A DNA stretch of 64,000 bases from Sporosarcina aquimarina. GTDB lineage: Bacteria > Bacillota > Bacilli > Bacillales_A > Planococcaceae. The notes beneath the pieces were generated by a model. That model did no database searches, had not been told where the DNA came from, and worked only from the letters and a program-made list of their open reading frames with translations. The position numbers and the translations under genes were made by a program. Of the stretch, positions 9,546 to 22,246 are shown in pieces (position 1 is the stretch's first letter; every line of letters starts with the position of its first letter). The stretch is from assembly GCF_023715615.1 (NCBI RefSeq), contig NZ_JAMBOM010000006.1, positions 1-64,000 on the forward strand, written 5' to 3'.

Positions 9546-10580
9546 ATGAATGTAACGAAAGTACTTTTTACGACATTACTCGTTGGACAGGTTTTACTCG
9601 TTGGCTGTTCAAAGGATAAAGATGAGCTGCCACAAACAGAAGTCGAAGCAGGAGAATCATTAGAGACTGTAGAGACTGTCGCTCAACCAACCGCTCCGTT
9701 TTCGGGAATGGCAGTAGAATCAGCAGATCTACGGCCAATTCTTGCGACTGTCAATAATCACCCACTTGCGCGTCCGCAATCCGGGTTAAGTCAGGCGGAT
9801 GTCGTTTATGAAGTGTTTGCAGAAGGGAATATCACCCGTCTGCTTGCGCTCTATCAAAGCCAACTCCCTGAAGAAATCGGACCAATCCGAAGCGCTCGTG
9901 ATTATTTCATTGAAATTGCACAAGGACTTGATGCGTTTTACATCGCACATGGGTACAGTCCAGATGCGCATGCGTTGTTGAACGCAGGTATTGTGGATAA
10001 CATCAATGGAATGCAGTATGACGGATCCTATTTTGTACGGTCCAATGAACGGAAAGCGCCACATAACTCATACATTTCAAAAGAGCATATTGAACAAGCC
10101 ATGGAGGATTTATCAATAGACACTGAAATTAGGGAAGTCCCAACGCTTTCGTTCCATCCGGATGCTGATAGTGCTAAACTAGGAGAGATTGCATCGACAA
10201 TTGTTGTCGGTCACCCAGACCCGAATTTCACAAGTACCTATACATTTGACCCAGAAACTAAAACGTATGAACGTTCCGTCAATGGGATCATTACGACAGA
10301 CAAAGCAGACGACAAAAAAGTCACACCTGCGAATATCTTCGTCATGGAAGCCCCTTATACAACAATTGACGCAGAAGGAAGACAATCGTTGGATCTAACA
10401 AAAGGAGGACCTGCTATTTTGTTTCAGAATGGCGTCGCGCTTACACTCGAGTGGGAACAAATCGATGGCGTGATTACACCTGTACAGAACGGGGTACCTG
10501 CAAAATTAGTACCGGGTCAGACGTGGATCCATATCGTTCATGAACAAGAGATTGGTAACACGACGACCTATACCCCTTAA
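9546..10580 (+). CDS. yerB: DUF3048 lipoprotein (YerB-like)
   Basis: A 344-residue secreted lipoprotein. The signal peptide ends in LLVGC (Cys at residue 21), followed by an acidic linker, then a DUF3048 domain that includes VNNHPLARPQSGLSQADVVYE and the IGPIRSARDYFIEIA segment. The family's function is unknown. It starts 10 nt after yerA, with GGAGAG as ribosome binding site, so the two genes are probably cotranscribed. The order yerA-yerB-yerC is as in B. subtilis. Confidence 0.9.
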   Translation: MNVTKVLFTTLLVGQVLLVGCSKDKDELPQTEVEAGESLETVETVAQPTAPFSGMAVESADLRPILATVNNHPLARPQSGLSQADVVYEVFAEGNITRLLALYQSQLPEEIGPIRSARDYFIEIAQGLDAFYIAHGYSPDAHALLNAGIVDNINGMQYDGSYFVRSNERKAPHNSYISKEHIEQAMEDLSIDTEIREVPTLSFHPDADSAKLGEIASTIVVGHPDPNFTSTYTFDPETKTYERSVNGIITTDKADDKKVTPANIFVMEAPYTTIDAEGRQSLDLTKGGPAILFQNGVALTLEWEQIDGVITPVQNGVPAKLVPGQTWIHIVHEQEIGNTTTYTP

Positions 10581-10598
10581 GGATGGAGGTAGTTTCCT

Positions 10599-10913
10599 AT
10601 GCTAGAAAAAATAAAAGGCGAACAGACCGATCAGTTGTTTCGCGCAATATTAGAGTTGAAAGATTTGGATGAATGCTATGCGTTCTTCGATGATCTGTGC
10701 ACAATTGGAGAAGTTCAATCTCTTGCACAACGTCTTGACGTGGCAGTCATGCTGAAAAAAAAGCATACGTATGACAAAATTCAAAGTGAAACAGGTGCGA
10801 GTACCGCAACCATCTCCAGAATACGTCGATGTGTCGATTACGGTACAGGTGGATACAACTTAATTGTCGACCGTTTAAACGAAAAACAAGAGTCACAATC
10901 TGAAGATAACTAG
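10599..10913 (+). CDS. yerC: YerC/YecD family TrpR-like regulator
   Basis: A 104-residue protein of the TrpR-related YerC/YecD family. The helix-turn-helix is visible around residues 60-85 (TYDKIQSETGASTATISRIRRCVDYGTGGYNL). It is probably a DNA-binding regulator; its ligand and targets cannot be told from sequence. It follows yerB by 18 nt and ends in a terminator at 10921-10955. Confidence 0.9.
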   Translation: MLEKIKGEQTDQLFRAILELKDLDECYAFFDDLCTIGEVQSLAQRLDVAVMLKKKHTYDKIQSETGASTATISRIRRCVDYGTGGYNLIVDRLNEKQESQSEDN

Positions 10914-10920
10914 CTTGATA

Positions 10921-10955
10921 AACCGGTAACAGCTACAGGCTGTCCGGTTTTTTCA
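10921..10955 (+). terminator. Terminator after yerC
   Basis: The nested stem AACCGG-(TA)-ACAGC-loop-GCTGT-CCGGTT is followed by TTTTTC. It ends the yerA-yerB-yerC transcript and separates it from pcrB. Confidence 0.9.
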
Positions 10956-11038
10956 TTTGTACGAGTGTCAACGAGAACCAGAGCGTATTTTTTGCTATAC
11001 TGTAAGGAACGTAATTACGAAAAAGCAGGTGACTGAAA

Positions 11039-11737
11039 ATGGATGTTAGAACTTGGCGTCATGCCTTTAAATTAGATCCCGCAAAAGAAATTTCAGGCGA
11101 AGCGCTTGAGCAACTCGCAGAGTCAGGAACGGATGGATTAATCATCGGAGGAACCGACAATATCACTCTAGAAGGTGTACTCGATCTACTTTCACGATTG
11201 CGTCGTTATGCAGTGCCACTTGCACTCGAAGTTTCTGACGTAGATGCAGTTACATTTGGATTTGACTATTACTTCATACCGACTGTATTGAATGCAAAAG
11301 ACGTGAAGTGGATGAACGGCATCCATCTGGAGGCATTGAAGGAATTCGGTCACATGATGAAATGGGAAGAGGTTGCAACAGAAGGCTATTGTATTATGAA
11401 CCCGGATTGTAAAGCAGCCCAATTGACCGGTGCAACCGAAATTCCTACACAAGACGATGTCGTCGGATACGCACGGATGGCGGAGCATTTATTCAAGCTA
11501 CCGATTTTTTACTTGGAATATAGCGGAATGTACGGTGATCCGAAAATCGTCAGTGCTGCTGCGTCTGTGTTGGATGAAACCCGGCTTGTCTATGGCGGCG
11601 GTATCCGTACTGCAGAACAAGCAGCTGAAATGGCGGCAATTGCTCATACAGTCGTGATTGGCAACGTCATCTATGATGATTTGAAGAAAGCACTTGCAAC
11701 AGTGGATGCGGTAAAAGGAGTTACCAGTCCGAAGTGA
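11039..11737 (+). CDS. pcrB: Heptaprenylglyceryl phosphate synthase
   Basis: A 232-residue TIM-barrel prenyltransferase of the GGGPS/PcrB family. In Bacillus it joins heptaprenyl diphosphate to glycerol-1-phosphate. Features seen include an early TDGLIIGGTD phosphate-binding loop, YYFIPTVLNAKD in the middle, FYLEYSGMYG, and the C-terminal VYGGGIRTAEQA phosphate loop. A -10-like TATACT near 10993 and the ribosome binding site CAGGTGA precede the start. It lies upstream of pcrA, as in B. subtilis. Confidence 0.95.
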   Translation: MDVRTWRHAFKLDPAKEISGEALEQLAESGTDGLIIGGTDNITLEGVLDLLSRLRRYAVPLALEVSDVDAVTFGFDYYFIPTVLNAKDVKWMNGIHLEALKEFGHMMKWEEVATEGYCIMNPDCKAAQLTGATEIPTQDDVVGYARMAEHLFKLPIFYLEYSGMYGDPKIVSAAASVLDETRLVYGGGIRTAEQAAEMAAIAHTVVIGNVIYDDLKKALATVDAVKGVTSPK

Positions 11738-11766
11738 TTTCGTGTATACTAAAAGAACAAACGTTC
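11721..11766 (+). promoter_or_regulatory. pcrA promoter with LexA-type operator
   Basis: The -35-like TTACCA (11721-11726) and the -10 TATACT (11745-11750) are 18 bp apart. Five bases after the -10 lies GAACAAACGTTC (11755-11766), a match to the Gram-positive LexA box GAAC-N4-GTTC. Its place over the expected transcription start suits repression. SOS control of the downstream pcrA-ligA genes is inference. Confidence 0.7.
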
Positions 11767-11786
11767 CTAAAAGGCGGTTATAAATT

Positions 11787-14012
11787 ATGAAAGAACTCGC
11801 ACAAGATTTACTGACGGGCATGAATCCTGAACAGGCGCAAGCCGTGAAGAAAACAGAAGGTCCTTTGCTCATTATGGCGGGTGCAGGATCCGGTAAAACA
11901 CGCGTACTTACTCACCGGATTGCTTATTTGGTCATTGAAAAAAACGTTTATCCATCTAAAATTCTTGCGATTACCTTTACAAACAAAGCATCACGGGAAA
12001 TGCGGAACCGAATCGATGGGTTACTCGGTGAAGGATCAGGTGATCGGATGTGGGTCTCCACATTCCACTCGATGTGCGTGCGGATTTTGCGTCGCAACAT
12101 CGACCGGATTGGCTTTTCCAAAACCTTCTCCATTTTGGACTCCTCCGATCAGCTATCTGCCATTAAATCAGTCCTGAAAGAACAAAACTTAGACCCAAAG
12201 CAATATGATCCAAGAACGTTACTCAACATTATCAGTTCTGCGAAAAACGAATGCATCGATGCAAAAGAATACCGGGCAGGCGTAAACGAATCGAATCCAT
12301 ACGACCGGGTCATCGCAGACGTTTTCGATGGCTATACGAAAAAACTGCGTAAAAATCAGTCTCTCGATTTTGACGATTTGATCATGCTGACATTGAGATT
12401 ATTCGAGCAAGTTCCAGATGTGCTTGAGTTTTATCAAGACAAGTTCCAGTACATCCATGTCGACGAATATCAGGATACTAACCACGCGCAATATCGACTC
12501 GTTCAAATGTTAGCGGAGAAATTCCGTAATATTTGTGTCGTTGGTGATTCCGACCAGTCGATCTACAAATGGCGTGGCGCCGATATCGGCAACATTTTGT
12601 CGTTTGAAAAAGACTATAAAGACGCTGAAGTCATTTTACTGGAACAGAACTATCGCTCGACTCAAAACATTTTACAAGCAGCAAACGACGTCATTAAAAA
12701 TAACGAAAGCCGTTACGATAAACGACTTCGGACAGAGAACGATCAAGGGGATTCTATCACCGTTTATAAAGCAACCGACGAGAAAGATGAGTCCCAATAT
12801 GTTGTCCGCAAAATCATTGAGTTACAGCAAGAAGAGGGCTATTCACTCGATCAGTTTGCGGTCTTGTACCGGACAAACGCACAATCTCGGATGATTGAGG
12901 AATACTTAGTGAAGTCGAATCTAGAATATACAATTGTCGGCGGTACGAAGTTCTACGATCGGAAAGAAATCAAAGACTTACTCGCATACTTGCGACTTAT
13001 CGCGAATAACGACGATGACCTCGCACTTGCACGAATCATCAACGAACCGAAACGCAGTATTGGTGCGACTTCGTTTGAACGTATGGCAACATTCGCGATT
13101 GAAAACGATCGGTCCATTTTCGATGCAATGCAAGAGTTGGACTTCATGGGTCTGACGAAAAAAGCAGCTGTTGAATCCGCAAAGTTCCGGGACCTGATTC
13201 AAAACTTCACACAGATGCAAGAGTTTTTGTCTGTCAAAGAACTGACCGAGCAAGTGTTGGATAAAACCGGATACCGAGCGATGCTTGAACGCGAAAAAAC
13301 GATTGAATCGGAAAGCCGTCTTGAGAATATCGATGAGTTTTTATCCGTCACAGAAGCATTTGAAAAACGTGCAGAAGATGACGAAGGCGACAAATCACTA
13401 GTAGCATTCTTAACGGATCTGGCACTGATTGCAGATATCGACTCTCTCGATAAAGAAGAGAACCAATCGACAGAAAAAATCGTCTTAATGACGACACACT
13501 CTGCAAAAGGTCTTGAGTTCCCAGTCGTATTTGTTATTGGTATGGAAGAAAATATTTTCCCGCATGCCCGTTCGATTGGAAATGACGAGGAAATGGAAGA
13601 AGAAAGACGTCTTGCATATGTAGCAATTACGCGTGCAGAACAAAAATTATTTATGTCTTCAGCCTCGAGCCGAATGCTATACGGTAAATTCAGTTACAAT
13701 AATCCATCTCGTTTTATCAGCGAAATCTCTGATGAAGTGATCGAACTAGAGAACGCTTCGGGTGGGTTCTCTGTTGGCGGATCTCGCTTCGACGAACCAA
13801 AGCGTCCTGCTGTGAAAAAGCCTGTCTACGAAACGACGGGTGGGGAAAAGCTAGGATGGTCAGCAGGTGACAAAGCCGCTCACAAAAAATGGGGTACAGG
13901 TACGGTTGTTAGTGTCAAAGGTTCAGCGGATGACGTTGAACTCGACATCGCCTTCCCAGAAGTCGGCATTAAACGATTGCTTGCGAAATTTGCACCGATT
14001 GAAAAAGTGTAA
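11787..14012 (+). CDS. pcrA: ATP-dependent 3'-5' DNA helicase PcrA
   Basis: A 741-residue UvrD/Rep-type superfamily 1A helicase used in repair, replication-fork restart and control of recombination. Walker A is AGAGSGKT at residues 31-38; the [10 protein letters not shown] motif [16 protein letters not shown] motif III, and [10 protein letters not shown] motif IV are clear; [10 protein letters not shown] and ITRAEQKL complete the set. The C-terminal tail carries the conserved [20 protein letters not shown] region that binds RNA polymerase in Bacillus PcrA. A likely LexA operator lies upstream. It is followed 15 nt later by ligA. Confidence 0.98.
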   Translation: MKELAQDLLTGMNPEQAQAVKKTEGPLLIMAGAGSGKTRVLTHRIAYLVIEKNVYPSKILAITFTNKASREMRNRIDGLLGEGSGDRMWVSTFHSMCVRILRRNIDRIGFSKTFSILDSSDQLSAIKSVLKEQNLDPKQYDPRTLLNIISSAKNECIDAKEYRAGVNESNPYDRVIADVFDGYTKKLRKNQSLDFDDLIMLTLRLFEQVPDVLEFYQDKFQYIHVDEYQDTNHAQYRLVQMLAEKFRNICVVGDSDQSIYKWRGADIGNILSFEKDYKDAEVILLEQNYRSTQNILQAANDVIKNNESRYDKRLRTENDQGDSITVYKATDEKDESQYVVRKIIELQQEEGYSLDQFAVLYRTNAQSRMIEEYLVKSNLEYTIVGGTKFYDRKEIKDLLAYLRLIANNDDDLALARIINEPKRSIGATSFERMATFAIENDRSIFDAMQELDFMGLTKKAAVESAKFRDLIQNFTQMQEFLSVKELTEQVLDKTGYRAMLEREKTIESESRLENIDEFLSVTEAFEKRAEDDEGDKSLVAFLTDLALIADIDSLDKEENQSTEKIVLMTTHSAKGLEFPVVFVIGMEENIFPHARSIGNDEEMEEERRLAYVAITRAEQKLFMSSASSRMLYGKFSYNNPSRFISEISDEVIELENASGGFSVGGSRFDEPKRPAVKKPVYETTGGEKLGWSAGDKAAHKKWGTGTVVSVKGSADDVELDIAFPEVGIKRLLAKFAPIEKV

Positions 14013-16043
<2,031 letters not shown>

Positions 16044-16051
16044 ACAATTAG

Positions 16052-17179
16052 ATGAAAAGGTTATTCACAATACCGGTAATCGCTTCTGTTCTGTTCCTTG
16101 GCGGGTGTATCCCGTCAATCGGACCGGAAGAAGATGAAGTCATTCAAGAAAACGAAGACATCGAACAAGAGACAGTACTCATTCCTGAAGTACAGCTGAA
16201 TGAGCAATACTACCGAACGTTACTGCCGTTTAAAAAGAGTGCAAGTCGAGGATTAATTGTTAACCAAGTATATAGTAAGTATGATATTGGCGAGGTTGAG
16301 GAGGGGCTCCTTCGATTATCGTCAAAAAAGTTCGATCCAAAAGATCACTTTTTCCAAGAAGGACAATTCATCGATGAAAAAACTGCAATCCGTTGGCTAT
16401 CAAGAAGCTCTAAGTTTGATGAAGGATTGAACCCGCCTATCAACGATAAGATGACCCCTCAAGACATTAGCGAGAAAGCGCCAGTCTATTTGGCGCATAT
16501 CGTCGAGCAGAACTACTACGTGAAAACGGGTGATAAAAAAGTGGGGTTAGCGGGCATTTCAATCGGTCTTGCTATGAACTCCGTTTTCTATCAGCGAGAT
16601 GCGACGGAATCAAAAATTTCAGACAAGATGATTCAACAGCAAGGGATTAAAATGGCAGAAACTATCGTTAAGCGGATGCGCAAAATCGAGGGTGTCGGTG
16701 ATGTACCGATTATGATTGGTCTATACAAACAGGAACCCCGCAGTTCAATTGTACCTGGGACATACTTTGCGACCACAGTTGTTGATAAAGGTAAAGATTC
16801 ACCATCGGGCTGGAAAGAAGTGAACGAAGATTTCGTCCTACTTCCCGCGACATCGAACGACAATAATTATCGCGACGCGAATCTGACATTTGAAAAGTTG
16901 AAGGAAGACGTGAACGACTATTTCCCTGGTTTTGTTAGTATTGTAGGAACGGCGTTTTACAGCGACAACAATCTCAAATCGCTCAAAATCAATGTTCCAA
17001 TCCAGTTTTATGGTAAAAATGAAGTCGTTGCGTTGACGCAATATATGACGTCATTAGTGCTGAAATACTATCCTGATATTGAAGTCGAAGTGAGCATTAC
17101 CTCCAATAACGGCCCTGAGTCATTAATTATGAAAAAGCCGGGGGAAAAGGAACCAACTGTTCACATCTACTCATATTAA
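16052..17179 (+). CDS. camS: CamS family lipoprotein
   Basis: A 375-residue lipoprotein of the CamS/YerH family. The signal peptide ends in LGGC (Cys at residue 19). In enterococci and staphylococci the cleaved signal peptide of CamS yields sex-pheromone peptides; the role of the mature protein is unknown. Here the signal peptide is MKRLFTIPVIASVLFLGG. It starts 8 nt after ligA and matches the position of B. subtilis yerH. Confidence 0.9.
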   Translation: MKRLFTIPVIASVLFLGGCIPSIGPEEDEVIQENEDIEQETVLIPEVQLNEQYYRTLLPFKKSASRGLIVNQVYSKYDIGEVEEGLLRLSSKKFDPKDHFFQEGQFIDEKTAIRWLSRSSKFDEGLNPPINDKMTPQDISEKAPVYLAHIVEQNYYVKTGDKKVGLAGISIGLAMNSVFYQRDATESKISDKMIQQQGIKMAETIVKRMRKIEGVGDVPIMIGLYKQEPRSSIVPGTYFATTVVDKGKDSPSGWKEVNEDFVLLPATSNDNNYRDANLTFEKLKEDVNDYFPGFVSIVGTAFYSDNNLKSLKINVPIQFYGKNEVVALTQYMTSLVLKYYPDIEVEVSITSNNGPESLIMKKPGEKEPTVHIYSY

Positions 17180-17252
17180 TAATAGGAACTTTTCATCATC
17201 TGTCTAAGGTGTTATGATTAATCGTATTGTACAAAAGCCAGGAGGAGAGACC

Positions 17253-17543
17253 ATGTCCAATTTTACTAAAGAGGATATCCAGTATTATGCGAATTTCGCA
17301 CGGATTGATATGCCAGACGCTGAAGCAGAGAAGTTCGCGACTCGTTTGGACACACTACTCGAGTTTTCCGATCGACTAAAAGAACTCGATACGACTAATG
17401 TGGAACCGATGACACATCCGCTAGCAATTGTGAATGTGTTGCGCGAAGACACACCTGAAGACATCCTCGATCGTGATGAGATGTTGAAGAGTGTAGAAGA
17501 CCACGAAGATGGTCTTATTAAAGTACCGAACATCCTAGATTGA
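17253..17543 (+). CDS. gatC: Asp-tRNA(Asn)/Glu-tRNA(Gln) amidotransferase subunit C
   Basis: A 96-residue GatC subunit of the heterotrimer that converts misacylated Glu-tRNA(Gln) or Asp-tRNA(Asn) to the correct form. It shows the conserved VEPMTHPLAIVNVLREDTP segment and the C-terminal DGLIKVPNILD. The ATG at 17253 is chosen because GGAGGAGA lies just upstream; an earlier in-frame start at 17214 has none. It is first of gatC-gatA-gatB. Confidence 0.96.
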   Translation: MSNFTKEDIQYYANFARIDMPDAEAEKFATRLDTLLEFSDRLKELDTTNVEPMTHPLAIVNVLREDTPEDILDRDEMLKSVEDHEDGLIKVPNILD

Positions 17544-17567
17544 CCTGTATAGAGGAGGAATTGACTT

Positions 17568-19028
17568 ATGGTAGTAAACAAAACTGCGTCTGAACTTCAG
17601 TCTCTTTTACATAGTCGTGAACTATCGGTTAAAGAACTAACTGAAGCTACACTGCAAACGATTGAAGAAAAAGATAAAACCATTCAGGCCTTCCTAACTG
17701 TGACTGGACCAGAAGCCCTTGCTGCTGCCGAACAGTTGGACAACCTTCCTGATGAAAAGCGCGGTAGCCTATTCGGCATGCCAATTGGTATTAAAGATAA
17801 CATCATCACGCAAGGCATTAAAACAACATGTGCAAGTAAAATGTTGGAAAACTTCGTACCTGTCTATGAAGGTACAGCTACAGAACGTGTGAAGGATAGC
17901 GGGATGGTAGTAGTCGGAAAGCTCAACATGGACGAATTCGCAATGGGCTCAACAACAGAGCACTCTGCGTTCCAAATTACTCGTAATCCTTGGAACTTGG
18001 ACCGTGTACCGGGTGGATCCTCAGGCGGTTCTGCAGCGGCAGTCGCTGCTGGAGAAGTTCTTTTCTCCCTTGGTTCAGATACAGGTGGATCTGTCCGTCA
18101 GCCAGCCGCATTTTGTGGTGTCGTGGGTATGAAACCTACATACGGTCGAGTATCACGTTCGGGTCTTGTTGCATTCGGATCCTCTTTGGACCAAATCGGA
18201 CCCATTACAACAACGGTTGAAGATAACGCAATGCTACTTAGCGCAATTGCGGGAGCTGACTACCGTGATGCTTCAGCATCTGAAAAGCCAGTTCCAGATT
18301 TCCGTAACGCATTAACGGGAGACATTAAAGGCTTGAAGATAGCAGTTCCAGCACGCTATTTAGGCGAAGGCGTTCAGCCAGAAGTTCGCGAAGCAGTTCA
18401 AAAAGCGATTGGTGTTCTTGAATCTCTAGGAGCTCATGTCGATGAAGTGGACTTGCACTACTCACGTTATGCAGCACCAACATACTACGTGATCTCCTCT
18501 GCAGAAGCATCATCGAACCTTGCTCGTTTTGACGGTATTCGCTATGGTTACCACCCGGCAGATGCTAAAAACTTGAACGAGATCTATTTGCGTTCACGTT
18601 CTGAAGGCTTCGGAGAAGAAGTCCTTAAACGTGTCTTGTACGGAACATATGCACTGAGTGCCGGTCATCACGAAGACTTATACGAGCGCGCGCAGAAAGT
18701 GCGTACATTGATCGCTCAAGATTTCCAAAATGTCTTTAAAGAATATGATGTCATCGTTGGACCAACGAGTGCAACGAACGCATACAAACTTGGCGAGACC
18801 ATTAAAGATCCGCTTACGTTGTACGCAAACGACTTACTAACTACACCTGTAAACCTTGCTGGTATTCCAGCAATCTCGGTTCCGTGTGGCTTTGCAGAAG
18901 GCTTACCAGTCGGCTTGCAAATCATCGGAAACCATTTCGAAGAAGCGATGCTCTATAAAGTGGCGCATGCATATGAGCAAGCGACAGAATTCCACAAACA
19001 GACACCGCCTGCTGGGGAGGGGAACTGA
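17568..19028 (+). CDS. gatA: Glu-tRNA(Gln) amidotransferase subunit A
   Basis: A 486-residue amidase-signature protein that releases ammonia from glutamine for the amidotransferase. The Ser-cisSer-Lys triad is visible: Lys76 in IGIKDN, Ser151 in [14 protein letters not shown], and Ser175 in [12 protein letters not shown]. The length is typical. AGAGGAGG precedes the ATG; gatB follows after 2 nt. Confidence 0.98.
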   Translation: MVVNKTASELQSLLHSRELSVKELTEATLQTIEEKDKTIQAFLTVTGPEALAAAEQLDNLPDEKRGSLFGMPIGIKDNIITQGIKTTCASKMLENFVPVYEGTATERVKDSGMVVVGKLNMDEFAMGSTTEHSAFQITRNPWNLDRVPGGSSGGSAAAVAAGEVLFSLGSDTGGSVRQPAAFCGVVGMKPTYGRVSRSGLVAFGSSLDQIGPITTTVEDNAMLLSAIAGADYRDASASEKPVPDFRNALTGDIKGLKIAVPARYLGEGVQPEVREAVQKAIGVLESLGAHVDEVDLHYSRYAAPTYYVISSAEASSNLARFDGIRYGYHPADAKNLNEIYLRSRSEGFGEEVLKRVLYGTYALSAGHHEDLYERAQKVRTLIAQDFQNVFKEYDVIVGPTSATNAYKLGETIKDPLTLYANDLLTTPVNLAGIPAISVPCGFAEGLPVGLQIIGNHFEEAMLYKVAHAYEQATEFHKQTPPAGEGN

Positions 19029-19030
19029 TT

Positions 19031-20461
19031 ATGAACTTCGAAACGATTGTCGGACTTGAAGTCCACGTAGAATTAAAAACAGATACGAAAATCTTTTCAC
19101 CGGCACCTGCCCACTTCGGCGCAGCACCGAACATGAACATTCACCCGACTGACCTTGCGTATCCAGGCACTTTGCCAACGATGAACAAACAAGCAATCGA
19201 CTTCGGGATGAAAGCATCCATGGCACTGAACTGTGACGTTGCACGTGTCATGAACTTCGACCGCAAGCACTACTTCTATCCGGATAATCCAAAAGCCTAC
19301 CAAGTTTCACAAGACGATCGCCCAGTTGGCGCAAACGGCTGGATTGAAATTGAAGTAGATGGCTATAAAAAGAAAATCCGCATTGAGCGTGTACACTTGG
19401 AAGAAGACGCAGGGAAACTGACGCACTCTGAAAACGGTTATTCTCTCGTTGACCTAAACCGTCAAGGAACACCACTCATCGAAATCGTTACTGAGGCGGA
19501 CATTCGTACTCCGAACGAAGCGTATGCTTTCCTTGAAAAATTGAAAGCAATTATTCAATACACAGGCGTATCAGACGTACGGATGGAAGAAGGCTCACTC
19601 CGTTGTGACGCCAACATTTCACTTCGTCCATTTGGACAAGAAGAATTTGGTACAAAAACAGAGCTTAAAAACTTGAACTCGTTCAACTTTGTGCGTCGCG
19701 GAATTGCGAACGAAGTAGAGAGACAAGAGAAATTGTTGCTTTCAGGAGAGAAAATCGTCCAGCAAACACGTCGTTATGACGAAGCTACAGGACAAACTGT
19801 ACTGATGCGTATTAAAGGAAGCGCGAACGACTACCGCTTCATCAATGATCCAGATCTTCCGGAAATCGTTATCGACGAAGATTGGATTGAGCGCGTGCGT
19901 GCAGAAATTCCAGAACTTCCCGATGCACGTAAAAATCGTTATGTAAATGAGCTTGACTTACCTGCATACGATGCACACGTGTTGACTTTGACGAAAGAAA
20001 TGTCCGATTTCTTCGATGAAACTGTTAAAGCTGGAGCTGATGCTAAATTAGCATCGAACTGGCTCATGGGTGGAGTATCAGAATACTTAAATGCTGAAGG
20101 CAAAGAATTGAAAGAAACACCAATTACTCCTGCAGGACTTGCGAGCCTCGTGAAACTCATTTCAGATGGAACGATTTCATCGAAAATCGCGAAGAAAGTA
20201 TTTAAAGAACTTGCTGAAAACGGTGGCGATGCCGCAGTAATCGTAAAGGAAAAAGGACTTGTCCAAATTTCCGACGAAGGCACGTTGCGTAAAGTGATCG
20301 GTGAGATCTTGGATGCAAATGAGCAATCGATTGAGGACTATAAGAACGGAAAAGACCGTGCTGTAGGATTCCTAGTCGGTCAAGTGATGAAAGCAACGAA
20401 AGGGCAGGCAAACCCGCCGCTCGTTAACAAACTCTTGTTGGATGAAATCAGCAAGCGATAA
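19031..20461 (+). CDS. gatB: Glu-tRNA(Gln) amidotransferase subunit B
   Basis: A 476-residue GatB, the kinase/transferase subunit that binds tRNA and activates the carboxylate. It shows the N-terminal [28 protein letters not shown] and [10 protein letters not shown] signatures and a C-terminal YqeY-like tail. The GATC complex works in the cytoplasm and is needed where GlnRS or AsnRS is absent. It ends in a terminator at 20475-20519. Confidence 0.98.
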   Translation: MNFETIVGLEVHVELKTDTKIFSPAPAHFGAAPNMNIHPTDLAYPGTLPTMNKQAIDFGMKASMALNCDVARVMNFDRKHYFYPDNPKAYQVSQDDRPVGANGWIEIEVDGYKKKIRIERVHLEEDAGKLTHSENGYSLVDLNRQGTPLIEIVTEADIRTPNEAYAFLEKLKAIIQYTGVSDVRMEEGSLRCDANISLRPFGQEEFGTKTELKNLNSFNFVRRGIANEVERQEKLLLSGEKIVQQTRRYDEATGQTVLMRIKGSANDYRFINDPDLPEIVIDEDWIERVRAEIPELPDARKNRYVNELDLPAYDAHVLTLTKEMSDFFDETVKAGADAKLASNWLMGGVSEYLNAEGKELKETPITPAGLASLVKLISDGTISSKIAKKVFKELAENGGDAAVIVKEKGLVQISDEGTLRKVIGEILDANEQSIEDYKNGKDRAVGFLVGQVMKATKGQANPPLVNKLLLDEISKR

Positions 20462-20474
20462 GTAGAACATCCGA

Positions 20475-20519
20475 CAACGTCCTGTGAACTGGCTTAAGCT
20501 ATCCACACAGGGCGTTTTC
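20475..20519 (+). terminator. Terminator after gatB
   Basis: The imperfect stem AACGTCCTGTG / CACAGGGCGTT has a long loop and a short T run. Moderate strength. Confidence 0.65.
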
Positions 20520-20648
20520 GTGAGTATTGCAAGGAAATTGATTTCCATGTGTAGATAGAGGTACACTTAGGAAAAGATTGTTTTGCATTTCTGTTTTAAC
20601 TGAACTTATATTAGATCAGCTACATCACTAAAAGGAGTGTGAGGGTCG

Positions 20649-21218
20649 TTGGCTACTGAATTGGAGTATTTTGAACGAGCGATTTCACTGAATGAGTATA
20701 TGGAACGTATGAAGCAGCTGAAAGATAGCAGTTTTTCAATTTATGAAAAGTTTGATGTGCCAAAAGACGATGAATTCATCACCCGTTTAAAAGAAGTGAA
20801 GCCACGAATTCTCGTGATTACCGAGGATTGGTGTGGAGACGCGATGATGAACAACCCAGTTTTACGAAGAATTGCTGAAGCAGCCGATTTAGACGTTCGA
20901 GCAGTGTACCGGGATGAAGATACAGAACTCATTGACCGCCATTTGACAAACGGGGGACGCTCGATTCCTATCTATCTACTACTCGATGCAGACGGCAAAG
21001 TGGCTGCTAAATGGGGTCCACGTGCGTCAACGATTCAAAAACATGTGATGGAATTGAAACAACAAATACCTGCTAAAGATGCACCAGATTTTGAAGAAAA
21101 GCAACGATTGGTGTATGAACAAATTCATGCTGAATATTCAACGAAACCGGAGTATTGGCTGACGGTTTACGAAGACATTCGCACTACATTCTTGCCAGTG
21201 GTCCAAGAGGCTCAATAA
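20649..21218 (+). CDS. Thioredoxin-fold family protein
   Basis: A 189-residue protein with a thioredoxin-like fold (Thioredoxin_9 type). The active-site loop reads EDWCGDAMMNN around Cys62, so the usual CxxC is CGDA and the resolving cysteine is missing. It is therefore unlikely to be a normal disulfide reductase; the function is unknown. The start is TTG at 20649, after AAAGGAGTGTGAGGG. In B. subtilis the place between gatB and dgkB is held by other genes (yerO, yerP). Confidence 0.85.
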   Translation: MATELEYFERAISLNEYMERMKQLKDSSFSIYEKFDVPKDDEFITRLKEVKPRILVITEDWCGDAMMNNPVLRRIAEAADLDVRAVYRDEDTELIDRHLTNGGRSIPIYLLLDADGKVAAKWGPRASTIQKHVMELKQQIPAKDAPDFEEKQRLVYEQIHAEYSTKPEYWLTVYEDIRTTFLPVVQEAQ

Positions 21219-21265
21219 AAGCTCGTGCACCTGGAGCTGAGTGAACAGAAAGAGGGAAACGATGT

Positions 21266-22180
21266 ATGAAGCGTGCTCGTATAATTTATAATCCGACTGC
21301 GGGACGGGAAGTCTTCCGCAAAAATTTAGCGGATGTGCTCATGCGGCTTGAACAGGCTGGTTACGAAGCATCTGCACACGCAACAACGTGTGAAGGCGAT
21401 GCAACCGTAGCTGCGGCTGCGGCTGTTGACCGCGGTTTTGACTTAATCATTGCTGCTGGAGGAGACGGAACGTTGAACGAAGTCGTTGCGGGTGTTTCAG
21501 AGTTCGACGAGCGTCCACCGATTGGTCTCATCCCCATGGGAACGACAAATGATTTCGCCCGTGCACTTCGTATACCACGCGATATCCACAAAGCACTTGA
21601 TATCATTTTAGAAGACAAGAAAATTCCAGTGGATGTTGGTAAGATGAACGATCGATTCTTTATCAACATTGCAGGTGGCGGTCGAATGACGGAACTGACG
21701 TATGAAGTCCCAAGTCGTTTGAAGACAATGCTCGGTCAACTCGCGTACTACTTGAAAGGGATTGAAATGCTTCCATCCATTCATGCAAGTCGTGTGAAGA
21801 TCGAATATGATGATCAGGTGTTTGACGATGAAGCCATGCTTTTTTTAGTAGGCTTGACGAATTCTGTGGGGGGCTTTGAAAAACTCGCACCTCAATCGAG
21901 CATCAACGACGGGAAATTCACGCTGCTTATCTTGAAAAAGTGTAACATTGCAGAATTTATTCGCGTCGTGACGCTTGCAGTACGAGGCGAGCACTTAAAC
22001 GATCCTCTCGTGATTTCTTGCAAAGCCCAGACGGTGAAAGTGACGTCTGAAGAAGAAGTCCTCGTGAATTTGGACGGGGAATATGGCGGGAAAGCACCCG
22101 CTGTCTTCGAAAACCTTTCATGCCACATCGAAATGTACGTTCCCTTCGATAAGCTTCGCGAACAAGATCGTACATGGTAA
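21266..22180 (+). CDS. dgkB: Diacylglycerol kinase
   Basis: A 304-residue YegS/DgkB-type lipid kinase that phosphorylates diacylglycerol released by lipoteichoic acid synthesis. The nucleotide-binding motif AAGGDGTLNEV is at residues 63-73, and PMGTTNDFARAL follows at about residues 91-102. The order dgkB-rlmCD of B. subtilis is interrupted here by the NUDIX/cytochrome bd segment. It ends at a terminator. Confidence 0.95.
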   Translation: MKRARIIYNPTAGREVFRKNLADVLMRLEQAGYEASAHATTCEGDATVAAAAAVDRGFDLIIAAGGDGTLNEVVAGVSEFDERPPIGLIPMGTTNDFARALRIPRDIHKALDIILEDKKIPVDVGKMNDRFFINIAGGGRMTELTYEVPSRLKTMLGQLAYYLKGIEMLPSIHASRVKIEYDDQVFDDEAMLFLVGLTNSVGGFEKLAPQSSINDGKFTLLILKKCNIAEFIRVVTLAVRGEHLNDPLVISCKAQTVKVTSEEEVLVNLDGEYGGKAPAVFENLSCHIEMYVPFDKLREQDRTW

Positions 22181-22188
22181 TCCACTGA

Positions 22189-22218
22189 AACTCCGCTGAT
22201 CTGTGCGGGGTTTTTTTT
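22189..22218 (+). terminator. Terminator after dgkB
   Basis: The stem AACTCCGC / GCGGGGTT is followed by a run of eight T. Confidence 0.88.
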
Positions 22219-22246
22219 GTGGGGTGAAATCCTATTACGAACCCAA

